This document shows, one piece after another, positions 48,289-60,996 of a DNA stretch of 64,000 nucleotides. The notes beneath the pieces are model-generated. The model made no database searches. It saw only the letters and a program-made list of their open reading frames with translations, and was not told the origin of the DNA. The stretch spans positions 2,617,501-2,681,500 of the forward strand of contig OZ014425.1 in the NCBI GenBank assembly GCA_963965975.1. Reading direction: 5' to 3'. The DNA is from Xestospongia bergquistia. Lineage: Eukaryota > Porifera > Demospongiae > Haplosclerida > Petrosiidae. Position numbers and translations under genes: made by a program. How positions within the stretch are numbered: position 1 is the stretch's first letter; every line of letters begins with the position of its first letter.

Positions 48289-49146
48289 CTTCTCTCAATA
48301 GTCTAAACCATCTAAAGTCGTTAACTTAAAGACTTTAAAGCGTTAATGCAAACTAACTTACTAAACTGTTAATAGCTGTTTATTTAGTTAGTGCCATAAA
48401 GTCCTATAGACTGAGCAGTTTACTTTATAAAATTCTCTGAATAGTCTAAACCTTCTAAAGTCTTTAACATAAAGGCTTTAGAGCATTAATGCAAAATATC
48501 TTACTAAACTGTTAATAGCTGTTTATTTAGTTAGTGCCATAAAGTCCTTTAGACTGAGCAGTTTACTTTATAAACTTCTCTCAATAGTCTAAACCTTCTA
48601 AAGTCTTTAACTTAAAGACTTTAGAGCATTAATGCAAAATAACTTACTAAATTGTTAATAGCTCTTTATTTAGTTAGTGCCATAAAGTCCTATAGACTGA
48701 GCAGTTTACTTTGTCAAAATCCTTCAATAGTCTAAACCTTCTAAAGTCTTTTACTTAAAGACTTTAGAGCCTTAATGCAAAATAACTTACTAAACTGTTA
48801 ATAGCTGTTTATTTATTTAGAGCCATAAAGTCCTTTAGACTGAGCAGATTTTTTTATAAACTTCTCTCAATAGTCTAAACCTTCTAAAGTCTTTAACTTG
48901 AAGACTTTAGAGCGTTAATGCAAACTAACTTACTAAACTGTTAATAGCTGTTTATTTACTTAGTGCCATAAAGCCCTTTAGACTGAGCTGTTTACTTTAC
49001 AAAGTTCTCTCAATAGTCTAAACCTTCTAAAGTCTTTAACTAAAAGACTTTAGAGCGTTAATGCAAACTAACTTACTAAACTGTTAATAGCTGTTTATTT
49101 AGTTAGTGCCATAAAGTCCTTTAGACTGAGCAGTTTACTTTATAAA
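48289..49146 (+). repeat. Six-monomer segment homologous to 45721-46578
   Basis: Units 48289 (CGTTAAC), 48432 (AAAGGC), 48575 (GAGCATT, AATTGTTAATAG), 48718 (GTCAAAATCC, CTTTTAC), 48861 (GAAGAC) and 49004 (ACAAAG) follow the order at 45721-46578, at an offset of about 2568 bp. Confidence 0.75.
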
Positions 49147-50004
49147 CTTCTCTTAATAGTCTAAACCTTCTAAAGTCTTTAACTTAAAGACTTTAGAGCA
49201 TTAATGCAAACTAACTCACTAAATTGTTAATAGCTGTTTATTTAGTTAGTGCCATAAATTCCTATAGACTGAGCAGTTTACTTTATAAAAATCTATCATT
49301 AGTCTAAACCTTCTAAAGTCTTTTACTTAAAGACTTTAGAGCGTTAATGCAAACTAACTTACTAAACTGTTAATAACTCTTTATTTATTTAGGGCCATAA
49401 AGACCTTTAGACTGAGCAGATTATTTTATAAACTTCTCTCAATAGTCTAAACCTTCTAAAGTCTTTAACTTGAAGACTGTAAAGCGTTAATGCAAACTAA
49501 TTTACTAAACTGTTAATAGCTGGTTATTTAGTTAGTGCCATAAAGTCCTATAGACTGAGCAGTTTACTTTATAATAATCTCTCAATAGTCTAAACCTTCT
49601 AAAGTCTATAACTTAAAGACTTTAGAGCGTTATTACAAACAATCTTACTAAACTGTTAATAGCTGTTTTTTTAGTTAGGGCCATAAAGTCCTGTAGACTG
49701 AGCAGTTTATTTTGTAAACTTCTCTCAATAGTCTAAACCTTCTAAAGTCTCTAACTTAAAGACTTTAGAGCGTTAATGCAAACTAACTTACTAAACTGTT
49801 AATAGCTGTTTATTTACTTACTGCCATAAAGTCCTTTAGACTGAGCAGTTTACTTTATAAACTTCTCTCAATAGTCTAAACCTTCTAAAGTCGTTAACTT
49901 AAAGACTTTAGAACGTTAATGCAAACTAACTTACTAAACTGTTAATAGCTGTTTATTTAGTTAGTGCCATAAAGTCCTTTAGACTGAGCAGTTTACTTTA
50001 TAAA
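49147..50004 (+). repeat. 858-bp higher-order repeat, copy 1 (6 monomers)
   Basis: Markers in order: AATTCCTATAG, CTATCATTAG, TTAGGGCCATAAAG, GACTGTAAAGCG, GCTGGTTATTTAG, AATAATCTC, TTATTACAAAC. CTATCATTAG recurs exactly 858 bp later (6 x 143). Confidence 0.92.
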
Positions 50005-50862
50005 CTTCTCTTAATAGTCTAAACCTTCTAAAGTCTTTAACTTAAAGACTTTAGAGCATTAATGCAAACTAACTCACTAAATTGTTAATAGCTGTTTATT
50101 TAGTTAGTGCCATAAATTCCTATAGACTGAGCATTTTACTTTATAAAAATCTATCATTAGTCTAAACCTTCTAAAGTCTTTTACTTAAAGACTTTAGAGC
50201 GTTAATGCAAACTAACTTACTAAACTGTTAATAACTCTTTATTTATTTAGGGCCATAAAGACCTTTAGACTGAGCAGATTATTTTATAAACTTCTCTCAA
50301 TTTTCTAAACCTTCTAAAGTCTTTAACTTGAAGACTGTAAAGCGTTAATGCAAACTAATTTACTAAACTGTTAATAGCTGGTTATTTAGTTAGTGCCATA
50401 AAGTCCTATAGACAGAGCAGTTTACTTTATAATAATCTCTCAATAGTCTAAACCTTCTAAAGTCTATAACTTAAAGACTTTAGAGCGTTATTACAAACAA
50501 TCTTACTAAACTGTTAATAGCTGTTTTTTTAGTTAGGGCCATAAAGTCCTGTAGACTGAGCAGTTTATTTTGTAAACTTCTCTCAATAGTCTAAACCTTC
50601 TAAAGTCTCTAACTTAAAGACTTTAGAGCGTTAATGCAAACTAACTTACTAAACTGTTAATAGCTGTTTATTTACTTATTGCCATAAAGTCCTTTAGACT
50701 GAGCAGTTTACTTTATAAACTGCTCTCAATAGTCTAAACCTTCTAAAGTCGTTAACTTAAAGACTTTAGAACGTTAATGCAAACTAACTTACTAAACTGT
50801 TAATAGCTGTTTATTTAGTTAGTGCCATAAAGTCCTATAGACTGAGCAATTTACTTTATAAA
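50005..50862 (+). repeat. 858-bp higher-order repeat, copy 2 (6 monomers)
   Basis: Tandem copy of 49147-50004 with about six single-base differences by eye, including GAGCATTTTAC, CAATTTTC, GACAGAGCAG and CTGCTCTC. Confidence 0.92.
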
Positions 50863-51005
50863 ATTCTCTCAATAGTCTAAACCTTCTAAAGTCTTTAACT
50901 TAAAGGCTTTAGAGCGTTAATGCAAAATAACTTACTAAACTGTTAATAGCTGTTTATTTAGTTAGTGCCATAAAGTCCTTTATACTGAGCAGTTTACTTT
51001 ATAAA
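50863..51005 (+). repeat. Single monomer between higher-order blocks
   Basis: An AAAGGC unit with GCAAAATAAC, ending in CCTTTATACTGAG; this end already matches the start of the next 2427-bp pair (same end at 53401). Confidence 0.75.
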
Positions 51006-53432
51006 CTTCTCTCAATAGTCTAAACCTTGTAAAGTCTTTAACTTAAAGACTTTAGAGCTTTAATGCAAACTAACTTACTAAATTGTTAATAGCTGTTTAT
51101 TTAGTTAGTGCCATAAAGTCCTACAGACTGAGCAGTTTACTTTATCAAAATCTCTCAATAGTCTAAACCTTCTAAAGTCTTTTACTTAAAGACTTTAGAA
51201 CGTTAATTCAAACTAACTTACTAAACTGTTAATAGCTGTTTATTTAGTACTGCCATAAAGTCCTTTAGACTGAGCAGTTTACATTATAAACTTCTCTCAA
51301 TAGTCTAAACCTTCTAAAGTCTTTAACTTAAAGACTTTAGAGCGTTAATGCAAACTAACTTACTAAACTGTTAATAGCTGTTTATTTAGTTAGTGCCACA
51401 AAGTCCTTTAGACTGAGCGGTTTACTTTATAAAAATCTCTCAATAGTCTAAACCTTCTAAAGTCTATAACTTAAAGACTTTAGAGCGTTAATACAAACAA
51501 ACTTACTAAACTGTTAATAGCTGTTTATTTAGTTAGTGCCATAAAGTCCTGTAGACTGAGCAGTTTATTTTATAAACTTCTCTCAATAGCCTAAACCTTC
51601 TAAAGTCTCTAACTTAAAGACTTTAGAGCGTTAATGCAAACTAACTTACTAAACTGTTAATAGCTGTTTATTTAGTTATTGCCATAAAGTCCTATTGACT
51701 GAGCAGTTTATTTTATAAAATTCTCTCAATAGTCTAAACCTTCTAAAGTCTTTATCTTAAAGGCTGTAGAGCGTTAATGCAAAATAACTTACTAAACTGT
51801 TAATAGCTGTATATTTAGTTAGTGCCATAAAGTCCTTTAGACTGAGCAGTTTACTTTATAAACTTCTCTCAATAGTCTAATCCTTCTAAAGTCTTTAACT
51901 TAAAGACTTTAGAGCAATAATGCAAACTAACTTACTAAATTGTTAATAGCTGTCTATTTAGTTAGTGCCATAAAGTCCTATAGACTGAGCAGTTTACTTT
52001 ATAAAAATCCATCAATAGTCTAAAACTTCTAAAGTCTTTTACTTAAAGACTTTAGAGCGTTAATGCAAACTAACTTCCTAAACTGTTAATAACTCTTTAT
52101 TTAGTTAGTGCCATAAAGTCCTTTAGACTGAGGAGATTATTTTATAAAATTCTCTCAATAGTCTAAACCTTCTAAAGTCTTTAACTTGAAGACTTTAGGG
52201 ATTTAATGCAAAATAACTTACTAAACTGTTAATAGCTGTTTATTTACTTAGTGCCATAAAGTCCTTTAGACTGAGCTGTTTACTTTACAAAGTTCTCTCA
52301 ATAGTCTAAACTTTCTAAAGTCTTTAACTTAAAGACTTTAGAGCGTTAATGCAAACTAACTTACTAAACTGTTAATAGCTGTTTATTTAGTACTGCCATA
52401 AAGTCCTTTAGACTGAGCAGTTTACATTATAAACCTCTCTCAATAGTCTAAACCTTCTAAAGTCTTTAACTTAAAGACTTTAGAGTGTTAATGCAAACTA
52501 ACTTACTAAACTGTTAATAGCTGTTTATTTAGTTAGTGCCATAAAGTCCTTTAGACTGAGCAGTTTACTTTATAAAAATCTCTCAATAGTCTAAACCTTC
52601 TAAAGTCTATAACTTAAAGACTTTAGAGCGTTAATACAAACAAACTTACTAAACTGTTAATAGCTGTTTATTTAGTTAGTGCCATAAAGTCCTGTAGACT
52701 GAGCAGTTTATTTTATAAACTTCTCTCAATAGTCTAAACCTTCTAAAGTCTCTAACTTAAAGACTTTAGAGCGTTAATGCAAACTAACTTACTAAATTGT
52801 TAATAGCTGTTTATTTAGTACTGCCATAAAGTCCTTTAGACTGAGCAGTTTACATTATAAACCTCTCTCAATAGTCTAAACCTTCTAAAGTCTTTAACTT
52901 AAAGACTTTAGAGTGTTAATGCAAACTAACTTACTAAACTGTTAATAGCTGTTTATTTAGTTAGTGCCATAAAGTCCTTTAGACTGAGCTGTTTACTTTA
53001 CAAAGTTCTCTCAATAGTCTAAACTTTCTAAAGTCTTTAACTTAAAGACTTTAGAGCGTTAATGCAAACTAACTTACTAAACTGTTAATAGCTGTTTATT
53101 TAGTACTGCCATAAAGTCCTTTAGACTGAGCAGTTTACATTATAAACCTCTCTCAATAGTCTAAACCTTCTAAAGTCTTTAACTTAAAGACTTTAGAGTG
53201 TTAATGCAAACTAACTTACTAAACTGTTAATAGCTGTTTATTTAGTTAGTGCCATAAAGTCCTTTAGACTGAGCAGTTTACTTTAAAAAAATCTCTCAAT
53301 AGTCTAAACCTTCTAAAGTCTATAACTTAAAGACTTTAGAGCGTTAATACAAACAAACTTACTAAACTGTTAATAGCTGTTTATTTAGTTAGTGCCATAA
53401 AGTCCTTTATACTGAGCAGTTTACTTTATAAA
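51006..53432 (+). repeat. 2427-bp higher-order repeat, copy 1 (17 monomers)
   Basis: Markers: CCTTGTAAAG (51025), GAACGTTAATTC, TTTAGTACTGCC (51246), GTGCCACAAAG with GAGCGGTTTAC, ATCTTAAAGGCTGTAG (51761), GAGCAATAATGC, AAAACTTC, GGGATTTAATGC. CCTTGTAAAG, TTTAGTACTGCC and GGCTGTAG all recur 2427 bp later (17 x 143 minus four 1-bp losses). About 12.5 units (51006-52790) are matched by copy 2; the rest is local expansion. Confidence 0.9.
52292..53289 (+). repeat. Local expansion of TTTAGTACTGCC units
   Basis: TTTAGTACTGCC, a 1-bp-shortened variant of TTTAGTTAGTGCC giving 142-bp units, occurs at 52389, 52817 and 53102 with spacings of 428 and 285 bp. Each is followed by an ACATTATAAACCTCTC unit with GAGTGTTAATGC. 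Two- and three-monomer duplications within the larger repeat explain this. Confidence 0.88.
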
Positions 53433-55861
53433 CTTCTCTCAATAGTCTAAACCTTGTAAAGTCTTTAACTTAAAGACTTTAGAGCTTTAATGCAAACTAA
53501 CTTACTAAATTGTTAATAGCTGTTTATTTAGTTAGTGCCATAAAGTACTACAGACTGAGCAGTTTACTTTATCAAAATCTCTCAATAGTCTAAACCTTCT
53601 AAAGTCTTTTACTTAAAGACTTTAGAACGTTAGTTCAAACTAACTTACTAAACTGTTAATAGCTGTTTATTTAGTACTGCCATAAAGTCCTTTAGACTGA
53701 GCAGTTTACATTATAAACTTCTCTCAATAGTCTAAACCTTCTAAAGTCTTTAACTTAAAGACTTTAGAGCGTTAATGCAAACTAACTTACTAAACTGTTA
53801 ATAGCTGTTTATTTAGTTAGTGCCACAAAGTCCTTTAGACTGAGCGGTTTACTTTATAAAAATCTCTCAATAGTCTAAACCTTCTAAAGTCTATAACTTA
53901 AAGACTTTAGAGCGTTAATACAAACAAACTTACTAAACTGTTAATAGCTGTTTATTTAGTTAGTGCCATAAAGTCCTGTAGACTGAGCAGTTTATTTTAT
54001 AAACTTCTCTCAATAGTCTAAACCTTCTAAAGTCTCTAACTTAAAGACTTTAGAGCGTTAATGCAAACTAACTTACTAAACTGTTAATAGCTGTTTATTT
54101 AGTTATTGCCATAAAGTCCTATAGACTGAGCAGTTTATTTTATAAAATTCTCTCAATAGTCTAAACCTTCTAAAGTCTTTATCTTAAAGGCTGTAGAGCG
54201 TTAATGCAAAATAACTTACTAAACTGTTAATAGCTGTATATTTAGTTAGTGCCATAAAGTCCTTTAGACTGAGCAGTTTACTTTATAAACTTCTCTCAAT
54301 AGTCTAATCCTTCTAAAGTCTTTAACTTAAAGACTTTAGAGCAATAATGCAAACTAACTTACTAAATTGTTAATAGCTGTCTATTTAGTTAGTGCCATAA
54401 AGTCCTATAGACTGAGCAGTTTACTTTATAAAAATCCATCAATAGTCTAAAACTTCTAAAGTCTTTTACTTAAAGACTTTAGAGCGTTAATGCAAACTAA
54501 CTTCCTAAACTGTTAATAACTCTTTATTTAGTTAGTGCCATAAAGTCCTTTAGACTGAGGAGATTATTTTATAAAATTCTCTCAATAGTCTAAACCTTCT
54601 AAAGTCTTTAACTTGAAGACTTTAGGGATTTAATGCAAAATAACTTACTAAACTGTTAATAGCTGTTTATTTACTTAGTGCCATAAAGTCCTTTAGACTG
54701 AGCTGTTTACTTTACAAAGTTCTCTCAATAGTCTAAACTTTCTAAAGTCTTTAACTTAAAGACCTTAGAGCGTTAATGCAAACTAACTTACTAAACTGTT
54801 AATAGCTGTTTATTTAGTACTGCCATAAAGTCCTTTAGACTGAGCAGTTTACATTATAAACCTCTCTCAATAGTCTAAACCTTCTAAAGTCTTTAACTTA
54901 AAGACTTTAGAGTGTTAATGCAAACTAACTTACTAAACTGTTAATAGCTGTTTATTTAGTTAGTGCCATAAAGTCCTTTAGACTGAGCAGTTTACTTTAT
55001 AAAAATCTCTCAATAGTCTAAACCTTCTAAAGTCTATAACTTAAAGACTTTAGAGCGTTAATACAAACAAACTTACTAAACTGTTAATAGCTGTTTATTT
55101 AGTTAGTGCCATAAAGTCCTGTAGACTGAGCAGTTTATTTTATAAACTTCTCTCAATAGTCTAAACCTTCTAAAGTCTCTAACTTAAAGACTTTAGAGCG
55201 TTAATGCAAACTAACTTACTAAACTGTTAATAGCTGTTTATTTAGTTATTGCCATAAAGTCCTATAGACTGAGCAGTTTATTTTATAAAATTCTCTCAAT
55301 AGCCTAAACCTTCGAAAGTCTTTATCTTAAAGGCTGTAGAGCGTTAATGCAAAATAACTTACTAAACTGTTAATAGCTCTACATTTAGTTAGTGCCATAA
55401 AGTCCTTTAGACTGAGCAGTTTACTTTATAAACTTCTCTCAATAGTCGAATCCTTCTAAAGTCTTTAACTTAAAGACTTTAGAGCAATAATGCAAACTAA
55501 CTTACTAAATTGTTAATAGCTGTTTATTTAGTTAGTGCCATAAAGTCCTATAGACTGAGCAGTTTACTTTATAAAAATCCATCAATAGTCTAAACCTTCT
55601 AAAGTCTTTTACTTAAAGACTTTAGAGCGTTAATGCAAACTAACTTCCAAAACTGTTAATAACTCTTTATTTAGTTAGTGCCATAAAGTCCTTTAGACTG
55701 AGGAGATTATTTTATAATCTTCTCTCAATAGTCTAAACCTTCTAAAGTATTTAACTTGAAGACTTTAGAGCGTTAACGCAAACTAAATTACTAAACTGTT
55801 AATTGCTGTTTATTTAATTAGTGCCATAAAGTCCTTTAGACTGAGCTGTTTACTTTACAAA
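53433..55861 (+). repeat. 2427-bp higher-order repeat, copy 2, with partial third copy
   Basis: Units 53433-55146 copy 51006-52719 with few differences. From 55147 the order returns to that of 51577 and 54004 (GGCTGTAG at 55331, 1143 bp after 54188), so 55147-55718 is a third copy of the GGCTGTAG, GAGCAATAATGC, CTTTTAC run. Confidence 0.88.
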
Positions 55862-58433
55862 GTCCTCTCAATAGTCTAAACCTTCTAAAGTCTTTAACTT
55901 AAAGACTTTAGAGCGTTAATGCAAACTAACTTACTAAACTGTTAATAGCTGTTTATTTAGTTAGTGCCATAAAGTCCTTTAGACTGAGCAGTTTATTTTA
56001 AAAACTTCTCTTAATAGTCTAAACCTTCTAAAGTGTCTAAGATAAAGACTTTAGAGCGTTAATGCAAACTAACTTACTAAACTGTTAATAGCTGTTTCTT
56101 TAGTTAGTGCTATAAAGTCCTTTAGACTGAGCAGTTTACTTTATAAACTTCTGTCAATAGTCTAAACATTCTAAACTCTTTAACTTAAAGACTTTAGAGC
56201 ATTAATGCAAACTAACTTACTAAACTGGTAACAGCTGTTTATTTAGTTAGTGCCATAAAGTCCTTTAGACTGAGCAGTTTACATTATAAATTTCTCTCAA
56301 TAGTCTAAACCTTCTAAAGACTTTAACTGAAAGACTTTAGAGCGTTAATGCAAACTAACTTACTAAACTGTTAATAGCTGTTTATTTAGTTAGTGCCTTT
56401 AAGTCCTATAGAATGAGCAGTTTACTTTATAAAATTCTCTCAACAGTCTAAACCTTCTAAAGTCTTTAACTTAAAGACTTTAGAGCGTTAATGCAAACTA
56501 ACTTACTAAACTGTTAATAGCTGTTTACTTAGTTAGTGCCATAAAGTCATTTAGACTGAGCAGTTTACCTTAAAAACTTCTCTCAATAGTCTAAACTTTC
56601 TAAAGTCTTTATCTTAAAGACTTTAGAGCGTTAATGCAAACTAACTTACTAAACTGTTAATAGCTGTTTGTTTAGTTAGTGCCATAAAGTCCTATAGACT
56701 GAGCAGTTTACTTTATAAAAATCTTTCAATAGTCTAAACCTTTTAAAGTCTTTAACTTAAAGACTTTAGAGCGTTAATACAAACAAACTTACTAAACTGT
56801 TAATAGCTGTTTATTTAGTTAGTGCCATAAAGTCCTTTAGACTGAGCAGTTTATTTTATAAACTTCTCTCAATAGTCTAAACATTCTAAAGTCTCTAACT
56901 TAAAGACTTTAGAGCGTTCATGCAAACTAACTTACTAAACTTTTAATAGCTGTTTATTTACTTAGTGCCATAAAGTCCTTTAGACTGAGCAGTTTATTTT
57001 AAAAAGTTCTCTCAATAGTCTAAACCTTCTAAAGTCTTTAACTTAAAGACTTTAGAGCGTTAATGCAAACAAACTTACTAAACTGTTAATAGCTGTTTAT
57101 TTATTTAGTGCCATAAAGTCCTATAGACTGAGCAGTTTACTTTATAAAATTCTCTCAATAGTCTAAACCTTCTAAAGTCTTTAACTTAAAGACTTTCGAG
57201 CGTTAATGCAAAATAACTTCCTAAACTGTTAATAGCTGTTTATTTACTTAGTGCCATAAAGTCCTTTAGACTGAATAGTTTACTTTATAAACTTCTCTCA
57301 GTAGTCTAAACCTTCTAAAGTCTTTAACTTAAAGACTTTAGAGCGTTAATGGAAACTGACCTACTAAACTGTTAATAGCTGTTTATTTAGTTAGTGCCAT
57401 AAAGTCCAGTAGACTGAGCAGTTTATTTATAAACTCCTCTCAATAGTCTAAACGTTCTAAAGTCTTTAACTTAAAGACTTTAGAGCGTAAATGCAAACTA
57501 ACTTACTAAACTCTTAATAGCTGTTTATTTAGTTAGTGCCAAAAAGTCATATAGACTGAGCAGTTTACTTTATAAAAATCTCTCAATAGTCTAAACCTTC
57601 TAAAGTCTTTTACTTAAAGACTTTAGAGCGTTAATGCAAACTAACTTACTAAAATGTTAATAGCTGTTATTTAGTTAGTGCCATAAAGTCCTTTAGACTG
57701 AGCAGATTCTTTTATAAAATTCTCTCAATAGTCTAAACCTTCTAAAGTCTTTATCTTGAAGACTTTAGAGCGTTAATGCAAACTAACTTACTAGACTGTT
57801 AATAGCTGTTTATTTACTTAGTGCCATAAAGTCCTTTAGACTGAGCAGTTTACTTTACAAAGTTCACTCAATAGTCTAAACCTTCTAAAGTCTTTAACTT
57901 AAAGACTTTAGAGCGTTAATGCAAACTAACTTACTAAACTGCTTATAGCTGTTTATTTAATTAGTGCCATAAAGTCCTTTAGACTGAGCAGTTTATTTTA
58001 AAAACTTCTCTCAATAGTCTAAACCTTCTAAAGTGTTTAATATAAAGACTTTAGAGCGTTAATGCAAACTACCTTAAAAAACTGTTAATAGCTGTTTATT
58101 TAGTTAGTGCCATAAAGTCCTTTAGACTGAGCAGTTTATTTTATAAACTTCTCTCAATAGTCTAATCCTTCTAAAGTCTTTAACTTAAAGACTTTAGAGC
58201 GTTAATGCAAACTAACTTACTTAAATGTTAATAGCTGTTTATTTATTTAGTGCCATAATGTCCTATAGACTGAGCAGTTTACTTTATAAAATTCTCTCAA
58301 AAGTCTAAACCTTCTAAAGACTTTAACTTAAAGACTTTAGAGCGTTAATGCAAACTAACTTACTAAACTGTTAATAGCTGTTTATTTAGTTGGTGCCATA
58401 AAGTCCTTTAGACTGAGCAGTTTATTTTATAAA
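55862..58433 (+). repeat. Monomers without a clear local higher-order phase
   Basis: Eighteen units, two with net 1-bp losses (57292, 57577). Unit 56291 (AAAGACTTTAACTGAAAG) resembles 60423, and CTGAATAGTTTAC occurs before 57292 as it does in the 9-unit repeat further right. I could not place the rest in a repeat phase. No foreign sequence. Confidence 0.68.
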
Positions 58434-59713
58434 CTTCTGTTAATAGTCTAAACCTTCTAAAGTGTCTAACATAAAGACTTTAGAGCGTTAATGCAAACTA
58501 AATTACTAAACTATTAATAGCTGTTTATTTAGTTAGTACCATAAAGTCTTTAGACTGAGTAGTTTACATTATAAACTTCTCTCAATAGTCTAAACCTTCT
58601 AAAGTCTTTAGACTTTAGAGCGTTAATGCAAACTAACTTACTGAACTGTTAATAGCTGTTTATTTAGTTAGTGCCTTAAAGTCCAATAGACTGAGCAGTT
58701 TACTTTACAAAGTTCTCTCAAATGTCTAAGCCTTCTAAAGTCTTTAACTTGAAGACTTTAGAGCATTAATGCAAACTAACTTACTAAACTGTTAATAGCT
58801 GTTTATTTATTTAGTGCCATAAAGTCCTTTAGACTGAGCAGTTTACTTTATAAAATTCTCTCAATAGTCTAAACCATCTAAAGTCTTTAACTTAAGGACT
58901 TTAGAGCGTTAATGCAAACTAACTTTCTAAACTGTTAATAGCTGTTTATTTAGTTAGTGCCATAAAGTCCTTTAGACTGAATAGTTTACTTTATAAACTT
59001 CTCTCAATAGTCTAAACCTTCTAAAGTCTTTAACTTAAAGACTTTAGAGTGTTAATGCAAACTAACTTACTAAACTGTTAATAGCTGTTTATTTAGTTAG
59101 TGCCATAAAGTCATATAGACTGAGCAGTTTACTTTATAAAAATCTCTCAATAGTCTAAACCTTCTAAAGTCTTTAACTTAAAGACTTTAGAGCATTAATA
59201 CAAAAAAACTTACTAAACTGTTAATTAGCTGTTTATTTAGTTAGTGCTATAAAGTCCTGTAGACTGAGCAGTTTATTTTATAAACTTCTCTCAATAGTCT
59301 AAACCTTCTAAAGTCTTTAACTTAAAGACTTTAGAGCGTTAATGCAAACTAACTTACTAAACTGTTAATAGCTGTTTATTTAGCTAGTGCCATAAAGTCA
59401 TATAGACTGAGCAGTTTACTTTATAAAAAGCTCTCAATAGTCTAAACCTTCTAAAGTCTTTTACTTAAAGACTTTAGAGCGTTAATGCAAACTACCTTAC
59501 AAAACTGTTAATAGCTGTTTATTTAGTTAGTGCCATAAAGTCCTTTAGACTGAGCAGTTTACTTTATAGACTTCTCTCAATAGTCTAAAACTTCTAAAGT
59601 CTTTAACTTAAAGACTTTAGAGCGTTAATGCAAACTAACTTATTAAAATGTTAATAGCTGTTTATTTAGTTAGTGCCATAAAGTCCTATAGACTGAGCAG
59701 TTTATTTTATAAA
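58434..59713 (+). repeat. 9-monomer higher-order repeat, copy 1 (1280 bp)
   Basis: Nine units starting with CTTCTGTTAATAG and GTGTCTAACAT, then a 136-bp unit (58576), CTCAAATGTC with GAAGAC (58712), CCATCTAAAG (58855) and others. Only the first four units match the next two copies closely; units 59141-59570 instead match 63701-64000. Confidence 0.8.
58576..58711 (+). repeat. 136-bp monomer, second type of 7-bp palindrome deletion
   Basis: GTCTTTAGACTTTAGAGCG: the centre ACTTAAA of the palindrome is lost. This differs from the Z-monomer deletion. The same deletion, with a GACTTTTGAGCG change, is at 59857-59992 and 61140-61275, carried by the 9-unit repeat. Confidence 0.9.
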
Positions 59714-60996
59714 CTTCTGTTAATAGTCTAAACCTTCTAAAGTGTCTAACATAAAGACTTTGGAGCGTTAATGCAAACTAACTTACTAAACTGTTAATAG
59801 CTGTTTATTTATTTAGTGCCATAAAGTCCTTTAGACTGAGCAGTTTACATTATAAACATCTCTCAATAGTCTAAACCTTCTAAAGTCTTTAGACTTTTGA
59901 GCGTTAATGCAAACTAACTTACTAAACTGTTAATAGCTGTTTATTTAGTTAGTGCCATAAAGTCCTATAGACTGAGCAGTTTACTTTACAAAGTTCTCTC
60001 AAATGTCTAAACCTTCCAAAGTCAATTAACTTGAAGACTTTAGAGCGTTAATGCAAACTAACTTACTAACCTGTTAATAGCTGTTTATTTATTTAGTGCC
60101 ATAAAGTCCTTTATACTGAGCAGTTTACTTTATAAAATTCTCTCAATAGTCTAAACCATCTGAAGTCTTTAATTTAAAGACTTTAGAGCGTTAATGCAAA
60201 CCAACTTACTAAACTGTTAATAGCTGTTTATTTAGTTAGTGCCATAAAGTCCTTTAGACTAAGCAGTTTACTTTATAAACTTCTCTCAATAGTTTAAACC
60301 TTCTAAAGTCTTTAACATTAAGACTTTAGAGCGTTAATGCAAACTAACTTACTAAACTGTTAATAGCTGTTTATTTAGTTAGTGCCATAAAGTCCTTTAG
60401 ACTGAGCAGTTTACTTTATAAACTTCTCTCAATAGTCTAAACCTTCTAAAGACTTTAACTGAAAGACTTTAGAGCGTTAATGCAAACTAACTTACTAAAC
60501 TGTTAATAGCTGTTTATTTAGTTAGTGCCATAAAGTCCTTTACACTGAGCAGTTCACTTTATAAAGTTCTCTCAATAGTCTAAACCTTCTAAAGTCTTTA
60601 CCTTAAAGACTTTAGAGCGTTAATGCAAACTAACTTACTAAACTGTTAATAGCTGTTTATTTAGTTAGTGCCATAAAGTCCTTTAGACTGAGAAGTTTAC
60701 TTTATAAACTTCTCTCAATAGTCTAAACCTTCTAAAGTCTTTAACTTAAAGACTTTAGAGCGTTAATGCAAACTAACTTACTAAACTGTTAATATCTGTT
60801 TATTTAGTTAGTGCCATAAAGTCCTTTAGACTGAATAGTTTACTTTATAAACTTCTCTCAATAGTCTAAACCTTCTAAAGTATCTTTAACTTAAAGACTT
60901 TAGAGCGTTAATGCAAACTAATTTACTAAACTGTTAATAGCTGTTTATTTAGTTAGTGCCATAAAGTCCTATAGACTGAGCAGTTTATTTTATAAA
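59714..60996 (+). repeat. 9-monomer higher-order repeat, copy 2 (1283 bp)
   Basis: Units 59714 (CTTCTGTTAATAG), 59857 (136 bp), 59993 (CTCAAATGTC, GTCAATTAAC, 144 bp), 60137 (CCATCTGAAG), 60280 (AGTTTAAACC, AACATTAAG), 60423 (AACTGAAAG), 60566 (TTTACCTTAAAG), 60709 and 60852 (GTATCTTTAAC, 145 bp). GTCAATTAAC and GTATCTTTAAC both recur 1283 bp later. Confidence 0.93.
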
